This document shows, one piece after another, positions 1 through 7,510 of a DNA stretch of 64,000 nt (position 1 is the first letter of the stretch; each line of letters begins with the position of its first letter). Where the stretch lies: assembly GCF_000607165.1 (NCBI RefSeq), contig NZ_JFZG01000010.1, forward strand, positions 1 through 64,000, in the 5' to 3' direction. The position numbers and the translations under genes are program-made. Under the pieces are notes generated by a model that worked only from the letters and a program-made list of their open reading frames with translations, was not told the origin of the DNA and did not search any database. The stretch comes from Ralstonia pickettii (GTDB lineage: Bacteria; Pseudomonadota; Gammaproteobacteria; Burkholderiales; Burkholderiaceae).

Positions 1-211
1 AATCGGCGTCTGCGCCGGTATGCGTCTCCAGCCACGCGGGCACGTCCTGGAAGAAGCGCGAGAAGGGCTCGCCGAGCAGTTGATCGGACGAAAGCGCCCG
101 CACCATGCAAACGCCGGCCGCATTGGCAAAGACGATGCGGCCTTCGAGCACCACATAGAGCGGAACCGGAAGGCTTTGCGCCGACAACGGGTAGGAAATT
201 TCGTCTGGCAT
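1..211 (-). CDS. PAS-domain protein, N-terminal part (cut by window edge)
   Basis: The minus strand reads as an open frame from an ATG at 211 to the window edge, about 70 codons, starting MPDEISYPLSAQSLPVPLYV. It contains VVLEGRIVFANAAGVCMVRA followed by a LLGEPF segment, the usual look of a PAS fold (x-G-x-I-x-x-x-N-x-A, then L-G). A GGAG lies about 6 nt before the ATG. PAS domains sense small ligands or mediate dimerisation, usually ahead of GGDEF/EAL, kinase or HTH output domains. The output domain lies outside the window, so the function cannot be named. Confidence 0.6.
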   Translation of the reverse strand, partial: MPDEISYPLSAQSLPVPLYVVLEGRIVFANAAGVCMVRALSSDQLLGEPFSRFFQDVPAWLETHTGADAD

Positions 212-399
212 CCCACGCTCCAACCTGAGGTATTGCCCGACATCTCACTCAGCATGAACTTCTGGCCAGGCTGACCGCGAGAACGCGCCGGCTCCGGAAG
301 TCGGGGCAATGCTCTTCATGATGCGCAAAAGTCGTGCGCGGCGCAAAGCCTAGTTTGTGGCCGATACAACACACGAGAATTCGCCTTGCCGGTCGCGCT

Positions 400-706
400 C
401 TAGTTTGTTTGCGGCGCGGGTTTCAAAACGGTTTGCTCCGGTTCGGCCGCAGTCGGTTCTATTTCAGTATCCGAGCCATCCCCATCTTCGTGCGCGGCGA
501 AATACCGATCGGTCCAGCGATGCATCAGTGCCAATCCGATTGCACACATCAAAACGCATGTTCCCATTGTCAGGCTGAAATCAGCGCTGATCCGTTCGAC
601 TGAACGTTGCGGAAAGAAAACGGGAGGCGTCGAAAAACAGGGTGCCGATCAGTGCGCCAAAGGCCAAAAGCAGATAGTAAAAATGGCATGGCAAGGGCGA
701 ATTCAT
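400..706 (-). pseudogene. Probable frame-disrupted small two-TM membrane protein
   Basis: On the minus strand an ATG at 706 opens a 41-codon frame (MNSPLPCHFYYLLLAFGALI...) ending at TGA 581-583, with one hydrophobic segment. A second frame, free of stops across this junction, carries a second hydrophobic segment (MGTCVLMCAIGLALMHRW) and a charged tail (YFAAHEDGDGSDTEIEPTAA...) ending at TAG 400-402. Joined by one frameshift near 585-625 they give a plausible protein of about 100 aa with two membrane helices and an acidic Pro-rich tail. Alternatives are two tiny genes (the second could start at ATG 567), a sequencing error, or chance. No family was recognised. Confidence 0.35.
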
Positions 707-1092
707 CGTTGTCTCATCCAGCTGCAACCAAGAAAGGTGGCGCATTGAATCGTTTTACCGGGCGCTCAAATGAACATGCCACTGCGGTTGCAATCGCGGT
801 GCAATCGCATGCCCGGCATCCAGCAGCTTGCGTATGAATTGATATTGCGTTTGCTGTACTGCTGCGATGCCGCAGATTGCCGCTTGGAGCAAGAACCGGA
901 ATTGCGGGACCCGGCAGCGCTTGCTATGGTGGTGGCACTGAAATGCAGCGCGATACCGGCTTGCGGCCTTGCATGATCGCGCACGCGAATCCGATGCGCC
1001 AATCTGGCTTTCGGGTTGAAACCTGGGCATCTGGTGTGCCACGAGTTGATTTTTGGCCTAGTGGCGCGTTTGAAGGGGCATGATCAAAAACG
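707..1092. other. Intergenic stretch with no supported gene
   Basis: Only short overlapping frames of unconvincing composition occur here on both strands. I see no RNA gene or clear repeat. The right end leads into the H-NS gene promoter. Confidence 0.4.
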
Positions 1093-1122
1093 TTGAAATT
1101 TTATTTCAGTTATGAATACAAT
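1093..1122 (+). promoter_or_regulatory. Sigma-70-like promoter of the H-NS-family gene
   Basis: TTGAAA at 1093-1098 and TACAAT at 1117-1122 are separated by 18 nt, in an AT-rich patch inside GC-rich DNA. Transcription would start near 1129, about 50 nt before the ATG at 1178. Confidence 0.55.
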
Positions 1123-1131
1123 TGATCTAAT

Positions 1132-1149
1132 ATCTGGTCCACACCAGAT
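1132..1149. promoter_or_regulatory. Palindromic operator candidate upstream of the H-NS-family gene
   Basis: ATCTGGT (1132-1138) and ACCAGAT (1143-1149) form a perfect 7-bp inverted repeat around CCAC, directly over the predicted transcription start. A further ACCAGA half-site follows at 1155-1160. The position suits repression, possibly autoregulation, but the binding protein is unknown. Confidence 0.4.
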
Positions 1150-1177
1150 TTCACACCAGACTTTATTGGGAGCGCAT

Positions 1178-1468
1178 ATGGCGACATACAAGGAATTGGT
1201 TGCACAAAAGGCCAAACTCGAAGAGCAGATCGAAACTGCGCGTGCCAAGGAACTGGAAGCGGTTATCCAGCAAGTGCGCCAGACGGTTGTCGAATATGGC
1301 CTGACGGCTGAAGACCTGGGCTTGGCTCAGCGTCGCGGCCGCCGTGCTGGTGCGAAGGCGCCGGTGCCGGCCAAGTACCGTGACCCGAAGACGGGCGCGA
1401 CGTGGTCCGGCCGCGGCCGTGCCCCGGCCTGGATCGGCAAGAACCGCGATAAATTCCTGATCGCCTGA
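1178..1468 (+). CDS. H-NS family nucleoid-associated protein
   Basis: A 96-aa protein with the usual layout of beta-proteobacterial H-NS-like proteins. The N-terminal half is a coiled-coil oligomerisation region (ELVAQKAKLEEQIETARAKE). A basic linker (RRGRRAGAKAP) follows, then the C-terminal DNA-binding domain KYRDPKTGATWSGRGRAPAW with the conserved W-x-G-R-G-R-x-P-x-W core. Such proteins bind AT-rich DNA and silence genes. The frame is open further upstream to an ATG at 1112, but that would place the start inside the promoter; the ATG at 1178 has GGGAG 5 nt upstream and is preferred. It is monocistronic, followed by a strong hairpin. It is not clearly linked in function to the flagellar genes, though H-NS proteins often regulate motility. 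Confidence 0.9.
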   Translation: MATYKELVAQKAKLEEQIETARAKELEAVIQQVRQTVVEYGLTAEDLGLAQRRGRRAGAKAPVPAKYRDPKTGATWSGRGRAPAWIGKNRDKFLIA

Positions 1469-1502
1469 TCTTCCAGGCCCTGCCTGGCGCGCGCGCAAGC
1501 GT

Positions 1503-1545
1503 GCAACGCAAATGGCCCACCCGCCCGGTGGGCCATTTGCGTTGC
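1503..1545 (+). terminator. Perfect 19-bp hairpin after the H-NS gene
   Basis: 1503-1521 and 1527-1545 are exact reverse complements separated by 5 nt. There is no U tract downstream, so it is either a non-canonical terminator or an mRNA-stabilising hairpin. It lies 34 nt after the stop codon and 33 nt before the next ATG. Confidence 0.55.
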
Positions 1546-1578
1546 TGCGCGTGATGATCGTTCCTGTATAACAATGGC

Positions 1579-2307
1579 ATGACGCCCCGCCTGCCCAAAT
1601 ACCTCGAACTGGCCGACCGCATTCGGCTCGACATCCTGCACGGAACCTTGCCGGCGGGCAGCATCGCGCCCAGCGAGAACGAAGTCGCCCAGCGCTACGG
1701 CGTATCCCGTTTGACGGCGCGCCGGACTCTGAACGAACTCGCGGCGCGCGGGCTGCTTCGGCGCTCGCGGGGGCAGCGTAGCGTGGTGCTCGATCGTGTG
1801 GGGCCGCATCGGCCAGTGCTGTACGCGCCAGGCCAGTCCGACGCTGCGCTGGAATACGTGCCGGGGGCCGTCTATACGGTCAGCGCATTTCGATTGGAGT
1901 TGGCCGACGAGACCGTGGCCGCCGCGCTCGACCTGGCGGTGGGGGCGCAAGTGGCGTTTGTCGAGCGCCGAGCCCAGGTGGAGGGGCAACCCATCATGCT
2001 GCTGCGTACTTGGCTGACGTCGCGGTTGGCCGCGATGCTTGAGGCGCGCGACTTTGAAGATCGCCTGTTCGTGCAGGTCTTCCAGCGCGCCAATCTGACC
2101 ATCGCGCGCTCGCGCGAGGCGCCACTGGCCTGTGTGGCCGATGCCCACCAGGCCGCGCAGCTCGGCGTGGAAGCCGGCGTGCCGCTGGTCCGTGTGCGAC
2201 GCATCGGCTACAGCGTGGCTGATGTGCCGATCTCCCTCACCTACTGCGATTTTTCCCCTGAGCGCTACACGCGCGAAGTCGACATCCGCGTGCTCCAAAA
2301 CGACTGA
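1579..2307 (+). CDS. GntR-family regulator, HutC/UTRA type
   Basis: A 242-aa protein. Residues 1-70 form a GntR winged helix with the family signature (APSENEVAQRYGVSRLTARR then LNELAARGLLRR). Residues about 90-240 form a UTRA ligand domain with the typical R-x-x-x-x-x-x-P(I) and D-x-x-x-x-x-Y motifs (VALVRVRRIGYSVADVPISL-like segment; FSPERYTREVDI at the end). UTRA domains bind small effectors such as urocanate, sugars or phosphonates and release the DNA. No metabolic operon follows; the next gene is a porin on the same strand 258 nt downstream, which could be a target. The effector cannot be deduced. Confidence 0.88.
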   Translation: MTPRLPKYLELADRIRLDILHGTLPAGSIAPSENEVAQRYGVSRLTARRTLNELAARGLLRRSRGQRSVVLDRVGPHRPVLYAPGQSDAALEYVPGAVYTVSAFRLELADETVAAALDLAVGAQVAFVERRAQVEGQPIMLLRTWLTSRLAAMLEARDFEDRLFVQVFQRANLTIARSREAPLACVADAHQAAQLGVEAGVPLVRVRRIGYSVADVPISLTYCDFSPERYTREVDIRVLQND

Positions 2308-2565
2308 AAGCGCACTGCGCCAGACCGGTGCAGAAACGGCGCCACACACCCCGCGATGGGGACTTGTCCGCCTAAAGTATTCAAGCTAGTCTGCGCCCCT
2401 TCCCCAGAAAACATATTTATTTGTGAAGCGACGCTTTGCCGACAGCGTATTGGCACGGCTGTTGCATTCACGGCGCCATCTCAGCAGCAGCGGGTTGAGC
2501 CACCTGCCGCCTCAACGCTGATTCAGTCGATTCAACACATCGGAACCAAGAGGGAGAAATCAACA

Positions 2566-3627
2566 ATGCAACTCAAGCGACGTTTTTCGCTGGCCGTGCT
2601 GGCCGCCGCCGCAGGCCTGACCACAGGCGCGGCGCAGGCCCAATCGTCTGTGACGCTGTACGGCCAGGTGGATGCCTGGGCGGGCGCCACCAAGAACCTG
2701 GGCCAGGACCGCGCCTGGGGTGTCAATTCGGGCGGCATGTCGACGTCGTACTGGGGCATGAAGGGCAGCGAAGATCTGGGCAATGGCCTGAAGGCGATCT
2801 TCACCCTGGAAGCGTTCTTCCGCCCCGATACGGGCAAGTCCGGCCGCTTTGATGGCGACCACTTCTTCGCACGTAATTCGTTTGTCGGTCTGCAGTCGAA
2901 CAGCTGGGGCTCGATCAAGCTCGGCCGTAACACCCCGCCGTACTTCGTTTCGACGATCCTGTTTAACCCGTTCATCGATTCGTACACGTTCTCGCCGATG
3001 GTGTTCCACACCTACCTCGGCAACGGCCGTTCGGGCGCCGCGGGCATCTCGGGTCTGGTCGGGGATTCGGGTTGGGACAACTCGATCATGTATTCCACGC
3101 CGGACATGGGGGGCCTGACGGCCAACCTGATCTACGGCGCGGGCGAGCAAGCCGGCCACAACGGTCAGAACAAGTGGGGCGGTAGCCTGCTGTACTTCCG
3201 CGGCAATTTTGCGGCCACGGCGGCGTTCCAGCAGGTGCGCTACGACGGCGCGCCTGGCGATCTGAACAGCCTGGTGGCAGGCTTCTCGCGCCAGACGGCG
3301 GGGCAGTTGGGCGCCACGTATGACTTTGGCGTGGTCAAGCTGTACGGCCAATACCAGTACATCAAGAACACGATCAGCACCGGCGACGCGAAGAGCAACG
3401 GCGGCCAGCTGGGCGTGTCGATTCCGGTGGGCCCGGGCGCCGTGCTGGCATCGTATGCCTACACGAAGACCTCGGGTGCGGCTGACGTGAAGCGCAACAC
3501 CTGGGCGGTGGGCTACGACTATTCGCTGTCCAAGCGCACCGATGTGTATGCGGCGTACTTCCGCGACAAGGTGTCGGACCTGTCGACGGCCGACACCTTT
3601 GGTGTAGGCATCCGCGCAAAGTTCTAA
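2566..3627 (+). CDS. Gram-negative outer-membrane porin (Porin_4 / OmpC-like)
   Basis: A 353-aa trimeric-porin-type protein. It has a clear signal peptide (MQLKRRFSLAVLAAAAGLTT, cleaved after AQA), the QSSVTLYGQVDAW opening of Burkholderiales porins, alternating beta-strand sequence and a C-terminal aromatic residue (GVGIRAKF) for BAM recognition. It would form general or anion-selective diffusion channels in the outer membrane. The frame is open from 2356, but the ATG at 2566 starts the signal peptide and has GGGAGA upstream. A 258-nt AT-richer leader precedes it, and a strong terminator follows, so it is transcribed alone. Confidence 0.93.
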   Translation: MQLKRRFSLAVLAAAAGLTTGAAQAQSSVTLYGQVDAWAGATKNLGQDRAWGVNSGGMSTSYWGMKGSEDLGNGLKAIFTLEAFFRPDTGKSGRFDGDHFFARNSFVGLQSNSWGSIKLGRNTPPYFVSTILFNPFIDSYTFSPMVFHTYLGNGRSGAAGISGLVGDSGWDNSIMYSTPDMGGLTANLIYGAGEQAGHNGQNKWGGSLLYFRGNFAATAAFQQVRYDGAPGDLNSLVAGFSRQTAGQLGATYDFGVVKLYGQYQYIKNTISTGDAKSNGGQLGVSIPVGPGAVLASYAYTKTSGAADVKRNTWAVGYDYSLSKRTDVYAAYFRDKVSDLSTADTFGVGIRAKF

Positions 3628-3690
3628 GCCTTTCGCGTTCTGCTTTTCCTTGTCACCGCCCCCGTTTCGACAGCGTGGGCGGGCATTTGC

Positions 3691-3722
3691 AACGGCGTCC
3701 GGAGTCCGGGCGCCGTTTTTTG
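3691..3722 (+). terminator. Rho-independent terminator of the porin gene
   Basis: A 12-bp stem with one G-T wobble (AACGGCG-t-CCGG, loop AGT, CCGG-g-CGCCGTT) is followed directly by TTTTTTGTTGT. Confidence 0.85.
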
Positions 3723-3752
3723 TTGTGCGGAAAAGCCGAAAGGGCGGCGGCG

Positions 3753-4469
3753 TCAGCCTGTGCGGGCCAGGCGCAACGGCGGCGAGAGCGGCGATGAGGC
3801 CTCCGCTCCAATGTTCGGATGATTCAGCAGCATGGCGCCGCGCTGCGTGGCAACGAAGACGGCCTCGGTACGGCTGCGCACTTCCAGCCGGCGATACAGC
3901 GCGTTGATATGCGCCTTGGTTGTCGCCTCGGAAATGCTCAGCATGCGGCTGATGGTTTTGACCGGATGCCCGCGGGAGAGCAAGACGAGAATCTCATATT
4001 GCCGCTGCGTCAGGCCGAGCAACGCGCCATCGTCATTACCGTTGGCAGAACCTGCCGCAATGGCTTCAGGCCGTGTCAGCACGATCGACGCCGGCACATA
4101 ACGGCCGCCGGCGAGCACCAGTTCCAATGCCGCTGCAATCAATTTGCCGGAATAGCTTTTCAGCAGATATGCCGAGACATTCAATTGCATCAGCGTACGC
4201 ACGTGCGCAGCGGAATCGGTTTCGCCGAGTACGGCGACATGCCGGGGATGCGGCTGTTGCAATAGCCGGGAGAGGGCCGGCAGATCGTCGATGCCGGGTA
4301 AGGGCAGGCCGATCAGGGCCAGTTCGGCGTCCGCATGCGCCGCGAGATTTTCAAAGAGGGCTTCGTCCGGCTCGACGCTGACCACTTCGGTAATGGCCGG
4401 CAAGGATTGCAACACGTGGGTCGCGCCGGCACGCACCAAAGGGTGTGCCTCCACTACGATTGATTTCAC
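3753..4469 (-). CDS. NarL/FixJ-type regulator with a degenerate receiver domain
   Basis: A 238-aa protein: receiver-like domain 1-120 and LuxR HTH about 155-215 (LTQRQYEILVLLSRGHPVKT, ISEATTKAHINALYRRL). At the phospho-acceptor position (LALIGLPLPG) Gly54 stands where Asp is expected, and the acidic pair near the N-terminus is VVEAHP. The Lys of the switch motif (YLLKS, K104) is kept. It is therefore probably controlled by protein level, a ligand or protein contacts rather than phosphorylation. The start is GTG at 4469. It is monocistronic, followed downstream by a convergent porin gene and preceded by a 458-nt region with a palindrome at 4532-4553. Its targets are unknown; motility is suggested only by position. 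Confidence 0.85.
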   Translation of the reverse strand: MKSIVVEAHPLVRAGATHVLQSLPAITEVVSVEPDEALFENLAAHADAELALIGLPLPGIDDLPALSRLLQQPHPRHVAVLGETDSAAHVRTLMQLNVSAYLLKSYSGKLIAAALELVLAGGRYVPASIVLTRPEAIAAGSANGNDDGALLGLTQRQYEILVLLSRGHPVKTISRMLSISEATTKAHINALYRRLEVRSRTEAVFVATQRGAMLLNHPNIGAEASSPLSPPLRLARTG

Positions 4470-4531
4470 TGCGCCGCCTGTCTGGTTATGGTTTGTTTGC
4501 CCATTTCCGGAATCAGCTTGTTGCCGCGCCT

Positions 4532-4553
4532 TTTTGGACCACTGGGTCCAAAA
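4532..4553. promoter_or_regulatory. Perfect 9-bp inverted repeat upstream of the regulator gene
   Basis: TTTTGGACC (4532-4540), ACTG, GGTCCAAAA (4545-4553), 62 nt before the GTG start of the divergent-facing regulator. It could be an operator, for instance an autoregulatory LuxR-type site, or a small hairpin. Confidence 0.35.
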
Positions 4554-4856
4554 TCAATGCAGCCGTGCTTGTGGAAAATGCTTTTGGCGTGCGGTCTCGG
4601 TATATTCCCCGTTCAACCGGCAGTCACCGCAGTGCGGTGCCGCCGGGCCGAAACCTTGGCACGCCATTCAGGCGCAATTTCCTTCCGGTTTTTCTTGTTT
4701 ATGTCGCCAGGCGCGGAGGATTAACCCCGCCAAAATCGCAGAATAAATCCCCAGCATGCTTGTTGCACCCATCAATGGGATGTAAACCTTTTTGTTTACC
4801 CCGATCGGTGGTGTGCTAGACCCCCCTATAGATAGCAGGATCAGACAGCAGCAGCT
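4554..4856. other. AT-richer intergenic stretch without a gene
   Basis: Only short, unconvincing frames are present. A small inverted repeat GTAAAC-cttttt-GTTTAC lies at 4782-4799. Promoter elements for the regulator at 4469 may lie here, but none was assigned. Confidence 0.35.
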
Positions 4857-4898
4857 AGCCCCACTTCACGCCCATTGACGTAAGCGTAAAGCGGGGCT
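4857..4898 (+). terminator. Hairpin with short T tract past the end of flgN
   Basis: 4857-4871 and 4884-4898 are complementary over 15 bp with two mismatches, ending GGGGCTTTT on the plus strand. The T run suits plus-strand transcription, yet the nearest upstream gene (flgN) is on the minus strand, so its role is uncertain. Confidence 0.35.
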
Positions 4899-4927
4899 TT
4901 TGTACCCAAAAAACGTGTTGTGGTGGC

Positions 4928-5389
4928 TTATTGCGCGACGACCGAGAAGCGTGGCATCGACAGCGGTTGCTTGCCGTCGCGGCCGTAGGGTGTGCCGCCG
5001 CCGTTGTTGGCAGCATGCAGGACGGACAGCGCGTTTTGCGTGGCGCGCAGGCGCAGGTCGATCAGGGTGCCGTTGTCGATGTTGCGCTGGCGCAGCAGGC
5101 GGGCCAGGGCCAGGTTTTCGTCGAACAGGCGGCTGGCGGTTTCATCGGTGCGCAGGTATTTGACCAGCCCGTACGGATCGGCGCCGCCGTGCTGAGCCCA
5201 CCACAGGCGGCGGTCACGGTCGGCTTCGCCCAGCGCGGCGAGTTGCTTCTGCTTGGTCTGGGTGATGCGTTCGAGCTCGACCATGTCGCCGTCGCGCAAC
5301 GCCTGCGCTTCGGCATCCAGGGTGAGGGTGGCTGCGCGCAGCAGTTCCTGCTCGTCGGCAAGGGTGCGGATCAGCAGTGTGTTGTCCAT
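4928..5389 (-). CDS. flgN: Flagellar export chaperone FlgN
   Basis: A 153-aa largely helical protein of the FlgN family. It binds the C-termini of the hook-filament junction proteins FlgK and FlgL in the cytoplasm and escorts them to the export gate. The N-terminal helix (LADEQELLRAATLTLDAEAQ) and the conserved LRLRATQNALSVLHAAN segment near the C-terminus, followed by YGRDGKQ, match beta-proteobacterial FlgN proteins. The ATG at 5389 starts MDNTLLIRTLADEQELL; a longer frame reading into the upstream repeat is an artefact. It is the last gene of flgA-flgM-flgN, separated from flgM by the structured element at 5394-5660. Confidence 0.85.
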   Translation of the reverse strand: MDNTLLIRTLADEQELLRAATLTLDAEAQALRDGDMVELERITQTKQKQLAALGEADRDRRLWWAQHGGADPYGLVKYLRTDETASRLFDENLALARLLRQRNIDNGTLIDLRLRATQNALSVLHAANNGGGTPYGRDGKQPLSMPRFSVVAQ

Positions 5390-5393
5390 GGTA

Positions 5394-5660
5394 GGGCCTA
5401 TTCCCGTATGAAACGTGCGCGCGTTGGCCCAAGCGGGGGCCAGATGCGCGAAGGGCGTCGCCGCAAAGGGTGATTCCCTTTGCAAGACGCGCCGACAAAG
5501 CAGATGGCCCCCGCTTGGGCCAACCCGGAGGGCAATGACGATACGGGCCGCATGGCGTCGTTGCGACCGACTTGCTTGGCTGGCCAAGCGGCGCCGGTCG
5601 CGCCTAGCCCTACAGCCCGTATCGACATTGCGCGCACACGTTTCATACGGGAATAGGCCC
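5394..5660. repeat. Structured MITE-like element between flgM and flgN
   Basis: A 267-bp element bounded by 30-bp terminal inverted repeats (5394-5423 and 5631-5660) that differ at a single base; the tips read GGGCCTATTCCCG. Inside lie two hairpin arms. Arm 1 is a perfect 19-bp stem (5423-5441 with 5506-5524) enclosing GCAAAGGG/CCCTTTGC (5463-5470, 5476-5483). Arm 2 is a 17-bp stem with one mismatch (5532-5548 with 5615-5631) enclosing GCGACCG/CGGTCGC and GCTTGGC/GCCAAGC. The whole can fold as a three-way junction in DNA or RNA. It has no credible protein and no obvious target-site duplication. It fills the leader of flgN, so it could affect flgN expression. Confidence 0.75.
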
Positions 5661-5789
5661 TGAACCTCAGGCTGGGAAGCTTGGGCAGCCGCCGGCCGGC
5701 ACGCCGCCCCGCCGCGATCAGTCGAGGGTCGGAAACCCTCGGACCGGCGGCGTCAGAAAATACAGGGGACGGACGACGGGAAAGCCCCG

Positions 5790-6110
5790 TCAGACCTTCT
5801 TGGATCGCGTGGAGAGCAGCGATTGCGCGTCGGAAAGCGCCGCATCGGCGATCTTGCCGGCGTCCATCTTGAGCGTGCCGTTCTGAATGGCACTGCGGAT
5901 CTGCTCGACGCGTGCCGCGTCGAAGTCGCCGCTGCCCACTTGGCGCGAGACTTGTTGGACCGACAGCGACGGCGAATCGCCGGTGTGGCGCGTGGTGCCC
6001 GAAGCCGTCGTAGCGGCCGGGGACGAGCCGGTCGCGCGCGTCGACCCGGACGCAGCGTCCTTGGTCGGCGCAACGGCCGGCGTGTTGTTCACGATATGGT
6101 TGATTTTCAC
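5790..6110 (-). CDS. flgM: Anti-sigma-28 factor FlgM
   Basis: A 106-aa protein. It opens MKINHIVNN, has a low-complexity Ala/Thr/Ser-rich N-terminal half that is probably disordered (the exported part), and a C-terminal helical sigma-28-binding region (ARVEQIRSAIQNGTLKMDAG, then ADALL-type ALSDAQSLL). FlgM holds FliA inactive in the cytoplasm until the hook is complete and is then secreted, freeing sigma-28. It has its own sigma-28-type promoter 36-63 nt upstream, the usual autoregulatory loop, in addition to read-through from flgA. Flagellar class 3 genes in this window (flgKL, fliC, fliD) carry the same promoter type. Confidence 0.92.
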   Translation of the reverse strand: MKINHIVNNTPAVAPTKDAASGSTRATGSSPAATTASGTTRHTGDSPSLSVQQVSRQVGSGDFDAARVEQIRSAIQNGTLKMDAGKIADAALSDAQSLLSTRSKKV

Positions 6111-6145
6111 GGGTGTCTCCGAAGAGCGCGTTCATCCTATCACCC

Positions 6146-6173
6146 ATAACGGCCAACCCCGGCTCAAACTTTA
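6146..6173 (-). promoter_or_regulatory. Sigma-28 promoter of flgM
   Basis: On the minus strand a perfect TAAAGTTT (6166-6173) is followed 12 nt later by GCCGTTAT (6146-6153), against the consensus TAAAGTTT-N11-GCCGATAA. Confidence 0.8.
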
Positions 6174-6231
6174 GCGGCAGGTATCGATAACGCATCACGG
6201 TTAAAAGTGATCAGTCGTTATCAATTTTGTC

Positions 6232-7089
6232 TTAAAACTGGATCGCCACGACGCCAGCAGACTGTGCAATGCCGGAAACGACATTGCCGTTGGCGGTGCG
6301 CACCTGCGCCACCTGGCCCACGGCCGCCTGGTTCAAGGCGCGACCGTCGCTGCTGACCTGGAAGCCCCCGCCCTCGGCGATGAGCTTGACGGTCTGGCCT
6401 GCCTGTACGGCAACCGGCAGGCGCAGGCTTTCGGCGCGCAGCGGCTGGTTGGCGGCCACGCTGGTGAGCAGTACACGCCCCACCACATCGGCCGGCTGCT
6501 GCACGACCGAGGCCGGCAGCATCGAAAGATCGCCCGTCCGGGCTTCCAGATCGCCCATGTCGAGCGTCTTGCCCGGCGGGAGCTGGTGCGAGGCGACGTA
6601 ATACGTCCCAGTGATCTGGATCGTGGCCGGCACCCAGGCCGCCCAGGCATGCGGCGAACGGCAGCGCACGCCCACTTGTACACGGCCGCGCAGGCGGTTC
6701 GCCGCCGGGAGCATCAGGTCGATCTGGTCACAGGGCTGGTTGGCCACGCGGGCATCTACCGGTCCGACTTCCACCGACGCACGTGGCGCTCCCGTCTCAT
6801 TCGTGCCGCCAAGGATGTCCAGTTGCGACTGCAGTTGTTGCTGAATCTGCATCTGGATGGCGTTCGGCCCCTGGATGGTGGTGGGCTGCACGGGCTGTTG
6901 CACGGCTTGGGCCGGCGGATAGCCGACGCGCACCATGCCCTGTGCGTGCGCCAGGATCGGGTGCACGACGCTGGCCAGCAGGCCCAGCGCCAGGATCAAC
7001 AACAGCTTGCGCTGGCGCCCAGCCAGCGGCATGGCCGTGGCGGCAGGTCGGGTCGGGTGGTGCGCGCTGCGTGCAAACCGCGTGGACAT
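6232..7089 (-). CDS. flgA: Flagella basal body P-ring formation protein FlgA
   Basis: A 285-aa periplasmic chaperone needed for FlgI to assemble into the P ring. It has an N-terminal signal segment (RKLLLILALGLLASVVHPIL, cleaved near AHA), a linker rich in Gln/Pro, and the SAF-type C-terminal domain. Typical motifs are GTYYVASHQLPPGKTLDMGD, VGRVLLTSVAANQPLRAESL and QTVKLIAEGGGFQVSSDGRA. The frame extends upstream to 7146, but the ATG at 7089 has AAGGGG 6-7 nt upstream and starts the signal peptide. It is divergent from flgB across 421 nt, the standard arrangement. Confidence 0.9.
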   Translation of the reverse strand: MSTRFARSAHHPTRPAATAMPLAGRQRKLLLILALGLLASVVHPILAHAQGMVRVGYPPAQAVQQPVQPTTIQGPNAIQMQIQQQLQSQLDILGGTNETGAPRASVEVGPVDARVANQPCDQIDLMLPAANRLRGRVQVGVRCRSPHAWAAWVPATIQITGTYYVASHQLPPGKTLDMGDLEARTGDLSMLPASVVQQPADVVGRVLLTSVAANQPLRAESLRLPVAVQAGQTVKLIAEGGGFQVSSDGRALNQAAVGQVAQVRTANGNVVSGIAQSAGVVAIQF

Positions 7090-7510
7090 GGAGAGCCCCT
7101 TCATCAAAAGTCCGGTGAAGTTTAGCCACGCGTGCGCGAGCGCCAAATGCGGAAATGTCGGCCAATCCCCCCCTTATTCGGACGAATGGTCTTGCACACC
7201 GGCCCCTAGACTTTGCAACGTGGTGAAGTCCCTGGCGTTGTGCGGTTCCTGGCCGTACAGCCTGTCCCGGTAGGTGGCGAGGTTGCTCGTTCTTCGGCCA
7301 GATATCGGATTCGCAGACAGGTCTTTTCCACTGAGGTCGCATGACGGCAACTCAGCAAGACAAGCGGTTCAGCGGTTTTGGAGACGGCATCGGCGGTTTT
7401 GAAGGGGCCGCTGATGCCGAGTTCTCCGGCCGAAGGGAACACGCAATACAGAACGCAACCCCGGCGGGTGGCAGCAGTAACCAGGGCGCCACGCGCAAGG
7501 AATGACAGAC
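7090..7510. promoter_or_regulatory. Divergent flgA / flgB control region
   Basis: This 421-nt stretch contains no convincing gene. It must hold the promoters of the flgAMN and flgB operons. I could not identify a sigma-28 pair, a -24/-12 pair or a clear FlhDC box. A C7 run lies near 7167. Confidence 0.45.

Noticed and set aside
5423-5524. The GTTGGCC...GGCCAAC ends of arm 1 as an integron attC site
   Set aside because: The right end does not fit RYYYAAC and no integrase or cassette is present; a nested hairpin of a mini-element explains it better.
5398-6198. A 266-codon minus-strand frame covering flgM and the repeat
   Set aside because: It runs in a different frame from FlgM and through the structured repeat; no family features.
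7090-7510. FlhDC boxes or a sigma-54 site between flgA and flgB
   Set aside because: No convincing match to either consensus by eye; a matrix search would be needed.
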